The notes beneath the pieces are model-generated. The model saw only the letters and a program-made list of their open reading frames with translations. It was not told the DNA's origin and did no database searches. From NCBI RefSeq assembly GCF_003315135.1, contig NZ_QNRK01000034.1:1-64000 (forward strand): DNA of 64,000 nt, written 5' to 3'. This DNA comes from Roseiarcus fermentans (GTDB taxonomy: Bacteria > Pseudomonadota > Alphaproteobacteria > Rhizobiales > Beijerinckiaceae). Positions 32,843 through 44,277 of the stretch are shown here, piece after piece. The translations under genes were made by a program, and so were the position numbers. Numbering within the stretch: position 1 is the first letter of the stretch; every line of letters begins with the position of its first letter.

Positions 32843-34486
32843 ATGACCCGCCAGTTGATCCGCAACGCCATGATCGTCACCGGCGACGGGCGCACGAAAC
32901 CGTTTGCCGGCGACGTCCTGATCGACGGCGACCGCATCGCAGCGCTCGGCGCCGTGAGCCCGAGCGAGGCCGCGACCGCCGACCGGGTGGTCGAGGCGGG
33001 CGGCCGCGCGCTCGCGCCCGGCTTCGTCGACACCCACAACCACGGCGCGCTCGGGGGAACCGCGATCGGCGCCAGCGGCCTGCCGGTCGCCTGCGAACTC
33101 GCCGTGCTCGGCGGCGTCACCAAGCGCATCTGCGGCGTCGACGGCCTGTCGCCGGCCCCCGTGGCCGAGGCGCAGCGCTCGCAATATGCGGCGCAGCTGA
33201 AGCCGCTCGACGGCGCGATCGATGGGACATGGACCTGGACCTCGATCGCCGACTTCCTCGCCTGGCATCGCGGCCGCTCGGTCACCGACATGGGGCTCTA
33301 TCTCGGCCATTCGGCGGTGCGGCGGGTGGTCATGGCCAATGTCGCGCGCGCAGCGAGCGACGCCGAGATCGCAGCGATGGCGGAGGTGGTGCGGCGCGAG
33401 GCGCCGCTCACCCTCGGCCTCTCGACCGGGCTCGTCTACAACCCCGCCGTCTATTCCGACGAGCGCGAGATCGCGGCGCTCGTGCGCGCGTTCAACGACG
33501 TCAAGCCTGGCGCCCTCTTCCCGCACCTGCGCTCGGAGAGCGACGCCATCCTCGAAAGCGCCAAGGAGGTGATCGGCGCGGCGATCGAGGGCGGCGGCGG
33601 CTATTGCAATGAGCACTCGAAGATCGCCGGCCGGGCCAATTACGACAAGATCGGCGCGCTGGAAAACCTGCTCGCCGACGCCGCCTCGCTCGTCCCCACC
33701 ATGGAGAACATGTATCCCTACACGGCCGGCTCGACCACCGGCGACGCGATTTTTCCGCCCGATATGCGCGCGGGGGGCCGCGCGGAGTTTCTGGCCGCCC
33801 TCGACGATTCCGCCCGCCGCGCCGCCGCGATCGCAAAAATGCGCTTCGACTCGAAGTCTTGGGACAATTTCATCCACTTCTGCGGCGGGCTCGAAGGCAT
33901 CCAAATCGCGGGCGTCAAACCCGGGGTGGGCGACGCGTTCCTCGGGCGCCGCCTCGCCGACGTGTCTCGTGCGGCCGGAGCGCAGGACCCCGGGAGCGAG
34001 GCGGCCTATGCCGCCGTATTCGACTTCTTCGCCGCCAACGCGGGCGAGATCGCGATCATTTCCCACTACGGCAACGACGCGACGATGGAGCGTTTCTTCC
34101 GCCGCCCGACGATGGCGATCTGCACCGACGGGCTGATGCCGGGGCCGGGGCAGAAGCCGCACCCGCGCTCGCTCGGCGCCTTCCCCAAGGCGCTGCGCAT
34201 GGCGCGCGAGATGGGGATTGCGCTCACCGAGATGGTCTGGCGCATGGCGACGCTGCCCTGCCGCTTCCTCAACCTGCCCGATCCGACGCTGCGAGTCGGC
34301 GCCGACGCGTCGCTCACGCTGTTCGACGCCGAGGCGGTGCGCGAGAACAACGACTACCTGAACCCGGAGGTCAGGCCGACGGGGATCGACTGCGTCTGGG
34401 TGCATGGGACGTGTGTGCTGGACCAAGGGCGGCTGATCGCGCCGGCGCCGTTTCCGGGGCGGGCGCTGGTGAGCCGCGCCTTGTAG
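32843..34486 (+). CDS. Amidohydrolase, N-acyl-D-amino-acid deacylase/D-aminoacylase family
   Basis: 547 residues. N-terminal urease-like beta-sandwich, then the metal-binding FVDTHNHG, central barrel segments HLRSESDAILESAKEV, NEHSKIAGRANYDKIG and ENMYPYTAGST, the Asp-containing CTDGLMPGPG, and a return to the sandwich with ADASLTLFDAEAVRENNDYLNPE. The YPYTAGST and late ASLTLFD segments are typical of D-aminoacylases, which cleave N-acyl groups from D-amino acids or related amides. SD-like GGGGGAG lies 11 bp upstream. Same strand as the N-carbamoylase-like gene; the intervening repeat pair may separate their transcription. Substrate not predictable. Confidence 0.85.
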   Translation: MTRQLIRNAMIVTGDGRTKPFAGDVLIDGDRIAALGAVSPSEAATADRVVEAGGRALAPGFVDTHNHGALGGTAIGASGLPVACELAVLGGVTKRICGVDGLSPAPVAEAQRSQYAAQLKPLDGAIDGTWTWTSIADFLAWHRGRSVTDMGLYLGHSAVRRVVMANVARAASDAEIAAMAEVVRREAPLTLGLSTGLVYNPAVYSDEREIAALVRAFNDVKPGALFPHLRSESDAILESAKEVIGAAIEGGGGYCNEHSKIAGRANYDKIGALENLLADAASLVPTMENMYPYTAGSTTGDAIFPPDMRAGGRAEFLAALDDSARRAAAIAKMRFDSKSWDNFIHFCGGLEGIQIAGVKPGVGDAFLGRRLADVSRAAGAQDPGSEAAYAAVFDFFAANAGEIAIISHYGNDATMERFFRRPTMAICTDGLMPGPGQKPHPRSLGAFPKALRMAREMGIALTEMVWRMATLPCRFLNLPDPTLRVGADASLTLFDAEAVRENNDYLNPEVRPTGIDCVWVHGTCVLDQGRLIAPAPFPGRALVSRAL

Positions 34487-34554
34487 GGCGCGCTCGCTGA
34501 GCGCGCCGGGCTGTGCAGGGGGTTTTAAATCGAGCCAATCGAAAGGCCGAGCGA

Positions 34555-34965
34555 ATGGAGTCGCCTCTCAGGTCGATCATGGAGCAGGAAAACTATGTCT
34601 CGTTCGCCAGTCTCGCCGAAGCGCGCCGGCATGAAGACGCTTGCGTGATCATGGAGGGCGACTACGGCGGTTCGATTTATCTGACCTGTCCGGTTTCCCT
34701 CGTGTCCTGCGACGAGGATACGCTCGCCAAACTCCTGTCCGATCTCGATGACGCGTACTGGCGGGACACGGAAGGCGCATCGCTCTGCTTCGAGCCGCGC
34801 CCCGTCGGCAGTCGCGTGGCCGGCGGCACGGGAGGCGGCGTCGTTTTGCCGGGTCTCTGGGTTCATCCCGACCTGGAAAAGCTCGATCTGCGCGACGAGA
34901 CGGAAGAGGTCTTGGCGGGAACCCGAGCGCGCATCGACAGGAAAGGCCGGAATTGTTTCGATTGA
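34555..34965 (+). CDS. Hypothetical protein (acidic, 136 aa)
   Basis: No family recognised. The sequence is acidic with a compact alpha/beta look: ENYVSFASLAEARRHEDACV, EGDYGGSIYLTCPVSLVSC, LAKLLSDLDDAYW, GGTGGGVVLPGLWVHPDL. Three cysteines, no signal peptide, no membrane span. Codon usage is less extreme in G+C than its neighbours, suggesting acquisition, as for the adjacent ParDE module. An upstream GTG (34513) would add 14 residues. SD AAAGG is weak. Possibly an immunity- or phage-type accessory protein, by location only. Confidence 0.55.
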   Translation: MESPLRSIMEQENYVSFASLAEARRHEDACVIMEGDYGGSIYLTCPVSLVSCDEDTLAKLLSDLDDAYWRDTEGASLCFEPRPVGSRVAGGTGGGVVLPGLWVHPDLEKLDLRDETEEVLAGTRARIDRKGRNCFD

Positions 34966-35047
34966 CGCTCCTGTTTCCGCCGCGGCCGGCGGTTGCGCAG
35001 CGAGCCGCTGCCTGACGGTCGACGCGGACCGATCGCGGTACGAGTCA

Positions 35048-35077
35048 TTGGACATTCTTGCTACCTGGTCGTAAAAT
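35048..35077 (+). promoter_or_regulatory. Sigma-70-like promoter of the parDE operon
   Basis: TTGGAC (35048-35053), 18-bp spacer, TAAAAT (35072-35077), 30 bp before the antitoxin GTG. One of the clearest promoter matches in the window and locally AT-rich. Confidence 0.6.
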
Positions 35078-35106
35078 TTGATCCGATAGGAAAGTGGAGA
35101 TGCGCC

Positions 35107-35382
35107 GTGGCCGATATCCAGAAAGTCAGCGTCGCGCTGACCGGCGGGCAACTCGCCGCCCTCAAGGCCGCGGTTGAAGCCGGCGAATACGCGACCACGA
35201 GCGAGGTGGTGCGCGAAGCCATCCGCGATTGGCAGTTGAAGCGTGAACTTCGCCAGGAAGACATCAAGCGCCTCCGGCGCCTGTGGGACGAAGGCAAGGC
35301 CAGCGGCCCGGCGGAGCCCTTCAATGTCGAGCAGACCCTCGCCGCCGCCGAAGCGCGCCTCAAGGACGTGGACGCCGAATGA
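35107..35382 (+). CDS. parD: ParD-like antitoxin (type II toxin-antitoxin)
   Basis: 91 residues from GTG 35107 (SD AGTGGAGA 9 bp upstream). A ribbon-helix-helix N-terminus (KVSVALTGGQLAALKAAVE, TSEVVREAIRDW) is followed by a charged helix that wraps the toxin (RRLWDEGKASGPAEPFNVEQ). This is the standard ParD/CC2985-like layout: it binds its own promoter and neutralises ParE. The stop overlaps the toxin ATG (ATGA). Sits in an accessory block with lower G+C codon bias than the flanking hydrolase genes. Confidence 0.9.
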   Translation: MADIQKVSVALTGGQLAALKAAVEAGEYATTSEVVREAIRDWQLKRELRQEDIKRLRRLWDEGKASGPAEPFNVEQTLAAAEARLKDVDAE

Positions 35383-35687
35383 CCCGCGTCTTCCGATCGC
35401 CTGCGGCGGAGCGGGACATGGAAGACATCTGGCTGACGATCGCCGTTGACAATCCTTCCGCTGCGACGCGGGTCCTGCGCGCCGTCGGCGCGCGCATTGA
35501 CCGGCTGGCGGATCACCCCCGGCTTGGGCCGCGCCGACCTGATATTCATTCGGCCGCGCGGGTGCTGGTGGAGGGGCCGTATCTCATTCTGTTTGAAACG
35601 CACCCCGACACGGACGAGGGTCCGGTCGATTGGGTCGAGATCGTGCGGGTCGTCGATGGCCGGCGTGATCTGCCGAATTTGTTTTGA
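35379..35687 (+). CDS. parE: ParE/RelE-superfamily toxin
   Basis: 102 residues. RelE/ParE fold: VFRSPAAERDMEDIWLTIAVDNPSAATRVL, then IDRLADHPRLGPRRPDI, then LIFET-like LILFETHPDT and VDWVEIVRVVDGRRDLPNLF. The ARR/GRRDLP end is typical of ParE, which inhibits DNA gyrase, although RelE-like mRNA cleavage cannot be excluded by eye. Coupled to the antitoxin gene by the ATGA overlap. Immediately followed by a small cluster of REP-like repeats. Confidence 0.9.
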   Translation: MTRVFRSPAAERDMEDIWLTIAVDNPSAATRVLRAVGARIDRLADHPRLGPRRPDIHSAARVLVEGPYLILFETHPDTDEGPVDWVEIVRVVDGRRDLPNLF

Positions 35688-35733
35688 GCGCCGCTGGACT
35701 CGCGCATGATCGGCGCTTCCCAAGCGCGCTCAA

Positions 35734-35919
35734 AAGTTACGTCAAAAGTTACGGGAAGTTACGGGGACACGCCCGTGGAGTGGACTGGACCCCGAGAGTG
35801 AGACACGGCAAAAAAGGTGACAGGGCTTCCGAGAAGGTACGCCTGGACTGCACCCCACCGCCGGGACACGCTTCTTCGAGGGGCAGGGCGTCCTTCTGGT
35901 TCGTCGGGCCGTGTCCCGG
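35734..35919. repeat. REP-like cluster: iterated AAGTTACG and GGGACACG inverted repeat
   Basis: AAGTTACG occurs at 35734-35741, 35746-35753 and 35756-35763 (12- and 10-bp steps). CCGGGACACG (35861-35870) has a perfect inverse CGTGTCCCGG at 35910-35919, and GGGGACAC also occurs at 35763-35770. It fills the gap after parE. Likely debris or seed of a REP-type mobile sequence; no transposase nearby. Confidence 0.5.
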
Positions 35920-35953
35920 CGGAAAACGGCGCCGCCTCGCGACCCGAGCCCGC

Positions 35954-36877
35954 TCAGCGCGACCCGCCCGCCACCCCGTCGAGCCAGGCGATCAAGTCGG
36001 CGGTGACCTCCTCGCGGTTGGTCTCGTTCAGCGTCTCGTGGCGCGCGCCGGGATAGATGCGGGTCGTGAGGCGGGTGAACCCGGCCGCCTGCATGGCGTC
36101 GATCAGGCCGGAAATGTTGGCCCCGACCGGGTCCTTCTCGCCGGAAAACACGTAGATCGGCAGGTCCTTGCGGATCGGGGCGAGGCTCTCGGGGCGCGCG
36201 AGGGCGGCGAGCGCGTCGAGCAGGTCGACGGCGAGCTGGGTGGTGAACGGAAAGCCGCACAAAGGGTCGGCGACGTATTTGTCGACCTCGGCCGGATCGC
36301 GCGACAGCCAGTCGACCGCGGTTCGCGCCGGCGCGAACGGCTTGTTGAAGTCGCCGAACATCATCTGGTTGAGGAGCGCGCTCTTGCCCTTGCGTCCGAG
36401 CCGTAGCCGCTCGATGCGCGCGATCAGCCGGCCGAGGGCGGCGAGGGCGGGCGGCTTGCCGTTGGAGCCGGAAAACACCGCGCCGGCGAGCGCGTCGGAA
36501 TGAGCGGCGACGAAGCCGCGGCCGAGGAACGAGCCCATCGAGTGGCCGAAAAACACCAGCGGCGCCCCCGGCTGCTCGGCGGCGATCAGCCGGTTGAAGG
36601 TCCAGAGGTCGCCGAGCGCGATCGCCCAGCCGTCCCGGTCGGCGAAATGGCCGAGGTCGCCCGGGGCGGCGGAGGGCCCGTGGCCGCGATGGTCGGAGGC
36701 GTAAGCCGCGAAGCCGGCCTGGTTCAGGGCCGCGGCCAGCCGCGCGTAGCGTTGGCTGTGCTCGGCGAGGCCGTGGGCGATCTGGACCACGGCGCGCGGC
36801 GGGCCCTCGGGCAACCAGCGCCGGCCGAGCAGGCGCGCGCCGTCGTCGCCGTGAAAGTAGAATGCGCTGTCGCCCAT
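35954..36877 (-). CDS. Alpha/beta hydrolase, monoacylglycerol-lipase-like
   Basis: 307 residues. Serine aminopeptidase S33/lysophospholipase fold: VVQIAHGLAEHSQRYARLA (oxyanion HG motif), ASDHRGHGPS, nucleophile elbow VFFGHSMGSFLG (GHSMG), acid in VFSGEKDPVGANI and catalytic His in PGARHETLNE. These marks match bacterial monoacylglycerol lipases/lysophospholipases. ATG 36877. Alone on the minus strand, divergent from an NTF2-like gene; no operon partner. Confidence 0.9.
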   Translation of the reverse strand: MGDSAFYFHGDDGARLLGRRWLPEGPPRAVVQIAHGLAEHSQRYARLAAALNQAGFAAYASDHRGHGPSAAPGDLGHFADRDGWAIALGDLWTFNRLIAAEQPGAPLVFFGHSMGSFLGRGFVAAHSDALAGAVFSGSNGKPPALAALGRLIARIERLRLGRKGKSALLNQMMFGDFNKPFAPARTAVDWLSRDPAEVDKYVADPLCGFPFTTQLAVDLLDALAALARPESLAPIRKDLPIYVFSGEKDPVGANISGLIDAMQAAGFTRLTTRIYPGARHETLNETNREEVTADLIAWLDGVAGGSR

Positions 36878-37123
36878 CGCTCCGCCTCCCCGCCCGCGAA
36901 GCGCTTCCGTCGCCGCGATCGGCTCGTTGTGGATCGGGCGCCGTCCGCCGGTCAAGCGCGCGGGCGGCGCGACCGAGCGGCGGCCAGGCGCGAAGCCGCG
37001 CTCTTGCGCAGGACCGGCGGCGCCTCGGATGGGCCGCTTTCGTCGGGTCTGATCGGGCGGAGGGCCGGACGCCGGCGGCGAGCCGCCGGTCGCTCGCAAG
37101 ATGCGCCGCCAAAGGAGGACGCG

Positions 37124-37504
37124 ATGGACGACCGGGAGATTCGCGCGGCGCTGGATCGCCACTGGGCCGCTTCCGACGCCAACGATTTCGAGGCGGAGCA
37201 CGCGATCTATCGCGACGACGCGGTGCTCGACTATCCGCAGTCGGGCGAGCGTATCCGCGGCCGGCGCGCCATCCAGGCGTCCCGCTTCGCCCAGCCGAAC
37301 CAGAAACGCTTCGCCGTGCGGCGCATCCTCGGCGGCGGCGACCTGTGGGTCAGCGAACTCGTCCTCACCTATGACGGGCGGCCCTCCTACGTCGTCAGCG
37401 TCATGGAGATGCGCGACGGCGAGGTGGCGCACGAGACCCAATATTTCGGCGATCCGTTCGAACCGGGGCCGTCGCGCGCCCAGTGGGTCGAGCGGATGGG
37501 GTGA
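37124..37504 (+). CDS. NTF2-like / SnoaL-type protein
   Basis: 126 residues with the cone-shaped NTF2-like pattern: IRAALDRHWAASDANDFEAEHAIYRDDAVLDYPQ split by IRGRRAIQA, then RILGGGDLWVSELVLTYDG, VVSVMEMRDGEVAHETQYFGDPF and ERMG. Members act as small isomerases/hydratases or as binding proteins; the family alone does not tell. Very good SD (AAAGGAGGA, 37111-37119). An aldo/keto reductase gene follows 58 bp later and may be co-transcribed. Confidence 0.85.
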   Translation: MDDREIRAALDRHWAASDANDFEAEHAIYRDDAVLDYPQSGERIRGRRAIQASRFAQPNQKRFAVRRILGGGDLWVSELVLTYDGRPSYVVSVMEMRDGEVAHETQYFGDPFEPGPSRAQWVERMG

Positions 37505-37562
37505 CTTCAGGACAGCCGAGGCGACGTCTCGTCCGGGTTGGGTCTCGAGCAAGGAGGAAACC

Positions 37563-38504
37563 ATGGAAGCGCCCGACACGCTTCGCTTGACCAAGATCCC
37601 TCTCGTTCACGGCGCCGGCGCCATGCCCGCCCTCGGGTTCGGCACCCTCATTCCCGATCCCGTCGCGACCCGCGAGGCGACGAGGGCGGCGTTGGAAGTC
37701 GGGTTCCGTCACCTTGATTGCGCGGAACGCTATCGCAACGAAGACGCCGTCGGCGACGCGATGCAGGAGGCGTTCAAGGCCGGCGCGATCCGGCGGTCGG
37801 ACGTGTTCGTCACGACAAAACTCTGGAACAGCAATCATCGGCCCGAGCGGGTCGAGCCCGCCTTCGAGGCGAGCCGCGAGCGGCTCCAGCTCGATTTTGT
37901 CGATTGCTATCTGATTCATACTCCGTTCGCCTTCCGGCCGGGCGACGATCAGGAGCCGAGGGACGAGCGCGGCCAGATCGTTTACGATTCCGGCGTGACG
38001 CTATTGGAGACATGGCGGGCGATGGAGCGCCTGGTGGACGAGGGCCGGGCCCGGGCGATCGGCCTGTCGAACGTCAACCTGGAGACGGTGCAGGAGATCG
38101 TCGGGGCGGCGCGGATCAAGCCGGCGGTGGTCGAGGTCGAGTCCCATCCCTACCTTCCGGAGTGGGACCTGCTCGACTACTGCCGTCGGCAGGGCATCGC
38201 GCTGCTCGCGTTTGCGGCGCTGGGCCATGCGATGGCGCCCCGATTGCTGGACGATCCGGTGATCGCCGGGATCGCCCGGCGCCTCGGCAGGACCCCTGCC
38301 CAAGTCGCCCTGGCCTGGGCGGTCCAGCGCGGCGCGGCGCTCCTGACCACCTCCGTCAAGCGGAGCCGCATCGAGGAGAACTTCGACATTTCGACGATAC
38401 CGGAAGACGCCATGCAGGAGATACGGGACAAAGTGGCGACGACGATCCGGTTCAACAGCGTCGTCGAGACCGGCGTGCCCGGGTTCATTCCCAGCGGACG
38501 GTGA
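37563..38504 (+). CDS. Aldo/keto reductase (2,5-diketo-gluconate reductase-like)
   Basis: 313 residues. AKR signatures: MPALGFGT, RHLDCAERYRNEDAVG (Asp, Tyr), VFVTTKLWN (Lys), DCYLIHTPF (His) and LTTSVKRSRIEENF near the end, the classic 'IPKS' NADPH-binding site. Distinct from the sugar-operon reductase at 15 kb: this one belongs to the group that reduces aldehydes and keto sugars. SD AAGGAGG sits right before the ATG. The insert after LIHTPF (FRPGDDQEPRDERGQIVYD) is usual for plant-type AKRs. Ends the accessory block; convergent with the YgfK-like gene. Confidence 0.88.
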   Translation: MEAPDTLRLTKIPLVHGAGAMPALGFGTLIPDPVATREATRAALEVGFRHLDCAERYRNEDAVGDAMQEAFKAGAIRRSDVFVTTKLWNSNHRPERVEPAFEASRERLQLDFVDCYLIHTPFAFRPGDDQEPRDERGQIVYDSGVTLLETWRAMERLVDEGRARAIGLSNVNLETVQEIVGAARIKPAVVEVESHPYLPEWDLLDYCRRQGIALLAFAALGHAMAPRLLDDPVIAGIARRLGRTPAQVALAWAVQRGAALLTTSVKRSRIEENFDISTIPEDAMQEIRDKVATTIRFNSVVETGVPGFIPSGR

Positions 38505-38697
38505 GCGGGCGGCGCGGGATTCCCCGCGAAGTTTGACCAGAAGCCGAACGCCAACAGGTCGCACCGGCATACCATCTCGCGATAGGCCGTCCGGTACGGC
38601 CTCCCCAACGGGGGCGGATTCTTGTCGGGAAGTCGCGCAGAACCTCTTGTCAACTGGCGCTCTCAGGTCTGGCGCCGCCCGACTCCGCTCAATCCTC

Positions 38698-40743
38698 TCA
38701 GGCCCCCCGCCCCAGCCCCGCGCTGACGTAGTTCACCGCCCCCGGCCCCGCCACCGCGTCGAGGATCGGCAGCATGATGCGCAGGCGGGTGAGGTCGACC
38801 GGCCCGTCGGCCGCGCCGCTGACGCTGCCGGCGACGTCGCCGGGATCGAGCGCGAGGTCGAAGCCCTGGCCGCTGTAGCGCACGCCGGCGCTCGTCCGCT
38901 CGACGCGCACGGTCTCGCCGCGGAACCGGCCGAGCATGGCGGCGCCCTCGGGGCCCGGCTCGACGACGAAACCGTCGCGGTGCGGCGCGGCCTCGAACGT
39001 CTCCCGGCTGCCGAAGAACAGCGGCTTCGACTTGTACGGGCCGCCGTCCTCGGGGCAGAGCACGTCGCAATGGCCGCACTCGTTGCACACGTCGGCGAAG
39101 GCGCCGATCTGGTGCGGTTTGCGCACCCACACCGAGCCCGTCACCTCGAGCGCCCAGCCGTCGCCCTTCGGCGTCAGCCGCTCGACCGGCGTCTCGCCGA
39201 CCGGCACCGAGAAGCTGAAATTGGCGTCGTTGGGACAGACCGGGATGCACTTGTCGCAGGTCAGGCAGTCGAACAGCACCAGCGAGGAGCCGATCTTCTT
39301 CGGCGGCGTCGCGTTTTCGGCGGCGCCGTAGCGGCGGTCGGCGATCGCGCGCTCGGCGTAGACGGCGCTGTTGCGCACCCGCGCCGCCGACACCCAGGCG
39401 GCGAAGGCGTCGCCCGCCGCCTGGCGCGGATCGCCGCCGGCGGCCAGCGCGGCGCGGCAGCGGGCGTCGCGGTCGGCGGAGAGGCCGAGATCGGCGAGCG
39501 CCGCCTCGGCCTGCCCGTGGGCGTGAAGCGTGAACACCTCGATGTCCTTCGCGCCGACCGCGTCCATGCGCTTGACGAGGTCGCCGAAATAGCGCCAGCC
39601 GCGCCGGTAGCCGCCGAACTTGAGAAAGTCGCTGCACACGGTGACCGGCTTCAGGCCGAGGCCGACGGCGTCGGCGAAATTGCCCTCGTCGATACCTCCC
39701 GAAAAGGATACCGGAACGCGGTCGCCAAACGTGTTTCGGAAGCGCGCGACCAGTGCGATCGCCAGCGGATGCAGCGGCGGCCCGGACAGGTACATGACCG
39801 GCTCGCTGGCGGGAAAGAAGCCGCTGGTGTTCTCGACCACGAGGGTGTTCGAGAATTTCACCCCGAGGCTTTTTTCGCGCCCCGCCGCGAACGGCGCCAG
39901 CCGGCCGATCAGGTCCACCACTTCGGGCCAGGTCGCGTCGTCGGCGAAGGCGCGGTCGGGGACGACGATGTCGTGATAGCCGAGCCGGTCGCGCAGGATG
40001 GCGTCCAGCGCTTCGCGCCCGAGCAGCGTCGGGTTGAGTTTGATCACCACGTCGAGACCGACGTCGCCGATCAGATGGGCGACGATGCCCTCGATCTCGT
40101 TCGGCGGGCAGCCGTGGAAAGTCGAGAGGGTGAGCGAATCCGAGATGCGGGTCGGGAACGGCAGGTCGCGGAATTTTCCATACTGCGACGGGATCTGTGA
40201 GCGCAGGCGGTCGACGACGGCGGTCGCGTCGAGCATCCCGTCGAGGAAGCCGCGCACCTTGGCCGAGCGGATGCCGGCGAGGTCGTAGCCGACGCTCATG
40301 TCGAACACGGTGTCGCTCAGCGACGCGCCGATGCCGGAGGCCTTCAGCATCTCGATCAGCATCGCGCCCTTGACGTATTCCTCCAGCGACTGCTGGACGG
40401 TCAGCTCCTGCGACCATTCGACGTTGTAGCCGACGGTCGCCATGTCGATGCACGGTCGCGGCACCTCGATCGCGTCGTTCACCTGCACCGTCTTGCATTC
40501 GATCACCCGGCCGCCCGCGAGCCACGACAGCGCGATGTTCTGCGCCATCTGGGTGTGCGGCCCGGCGGCCGGGCCGAACGGCGTCGCCGCGCGCCGCCCG
40601 CGGAAGGCGACCGACAGGTCGTGTCCCGGATAGGCCGCGACGAAGCGCTGCGCGGGCAGGTCGAAGATCGACTTCTTCTCCTTCAGCTCGCGGAACATGC
40701 GGCCGATCAGGATGTCGAAGGGAACCGGAGCGAGTTGGACCAT
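38698..40743 (-). CDS. YgfK-like iron-sulfur oxidoreductase, short form without the GltD-like module
   Basis: 681 residues. Residues 1-400 are a dihydroorotate-dehydrogenase-like barrel closely following E. coli YgfK: FGPAAGPHTQMAQNIALSWLAG, ECKTVQV, STFHGCPPNEIEGI, VIKLNPTLLG, PVSFSGGIDEGNF. Two [4Fe-4S] sites follow, Cys493/496/499/503 and Cys553/556/559/563. E. coli YgfK (about 1030 residues) carries between these parts an NAD/FAD glutamate-synthase-like module that is absent here; the barrel is joined to the ferredoxin part by some 80 residues. YgfK is tied to selenium-linked purine/hydantoin catabolism. Electrons must enter or leave through an unknown partner. Two PLP-enzyme genes lie directly upstream on the same strand. 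Confidence 0.85.
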   Translation of the reverse strand: MVQLAPVPFDILIGRMFRELKEKKSIFDLPAQRFVAAYPGHDLSVAFRGRRAATPFGPAAGPHTQMAQNIALSWLAGGRVIECKTVQVNDAIEVPRPCIDMATVGYNVEWSQELTVQQSLEEYVKGAMLIEMLKASGIGASLSDTVFDMSVGYDLAGIRSAKVRGFLDGMLDATAVVDRLRSQIPSQYGKFRDLPFPTRISDSLTLSTFHGCPPNEIEGIVAHLIGDVGLDVVIKLNPTLLGREALDAILRDRLGYHDIVVPDRAFADDATWPEVVDLIGRLAPFAAGREKSLGVKFSNTLVVENTSGFFPASEPVMYLSGPPLHPLAIALVARFRNTFGDRVPVSFSGGIDEGNFADAVGLGLKPVTVCSDFLKFGGYRRGWRYFGDLVKRMDAVGAKDIEVFTLHAHGQAEAALADLGLSADRDARCRAALAAGGDPRQAAGDAFAAWVSAARVRNSAVYAERAIADRRYGAAENATPPKKIGSSLVLFDCLTCDKCIPVCPNDANFSFSVPVGETPVERLTPKGDGWALEVTGSVWVRKPHQIGAFADVCNECGHCDVLCPEDGGPYKSKPLFFGSRETFEAAPHRDGFVVEPGPEGAAMLGRFRGETVRVERTSAGVRYSGQGFDLALDPGDVAGSVSGAADGPVDLTRLRIMLPILDAVAGPGAVNYVSAGLGRGA

Positions 40744-40809
40744 GGGTCTTAGGCCGATGGGTTGGATGGGGAGCAGGACGGGGAGGGTCGCGAGGACAGC
40801 AGCCTTGTC

Positions 40810-40832
40810 GGGCGGGCTCGTTGAGCCCGCCC
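40810..40832 (-). terminator. Perfect 10-bp stem hairpin between PLP-enzyme and YgfK-like genes
   Basis: GGGCGGGCTC (40810-40819) pairs with GAGCCCGCCC (40823-40832), 3-nt loop. No U-tract on either side. Lies in a 172-bp gap of the putative operon, so it may be an attenuator or processing site rather than an end. Confidence 0.4.
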
Positions 40833-40915
40833 TGGCGCAGTCAGCGAGCGGGGGCGGCAGGAGTGGCGGCGCGGCGCGGCCGGCGACCGCGCCCGGCAGG
40901 GAGCGGCTTCGCGGC

Positions 40916-43944
<3,029 letters not shown>

Positions 43945-44277
43945 CTGTCGTTCCCCAATTTGCGCTTGCCGCCGCGTCGCCGGACGCGCCCGGTCGGCGC
44001 TGTCCAGCGGCGGGAAGCCGGCCGGGACTATAGCGCAAGCGAACGCCGGCGCGAGCGCAGCGGCGCCGCGACCAATCCCCGCAGCGGCGGCGCCGCGCGC
44101 GGCGGCGGTCGGCGGCGCCGTTTCAGGCGCGCCCAAATCGGCCGCATTTCTCCGGCTCGCCTGCTTCGTCCGGCAGCGCTGGCGTGCGGCCCCGTCGGCA
44201 GATGGAACGAGAAGGCCAGTTCGCGGGTTCGTGACGGCGGACCGAGTCGTCGCGCCGCGCACGGAGAAGCCGAGCCC
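43945..44277. other. Divergent spacer before glycosyltransferase and PLP-enzyme genes
   Basis: 333 bases, very G+C-rich. It must contain promoters for both directions. ACGGAGAAG lies 14 bp before the glycosyltransferase ATG. I see no repeat, operator-like dyad or RNA gene that stands out. Confidence 0.4.

Noticed and set aside
38698-40743. True selenate reductase subunit
   Set aside because: The name attached to YgfK is historical. There is no molybdopterin subunit nearby and no sign of selenocysteine, so I call it only a YgfK-like oxidoreductase.
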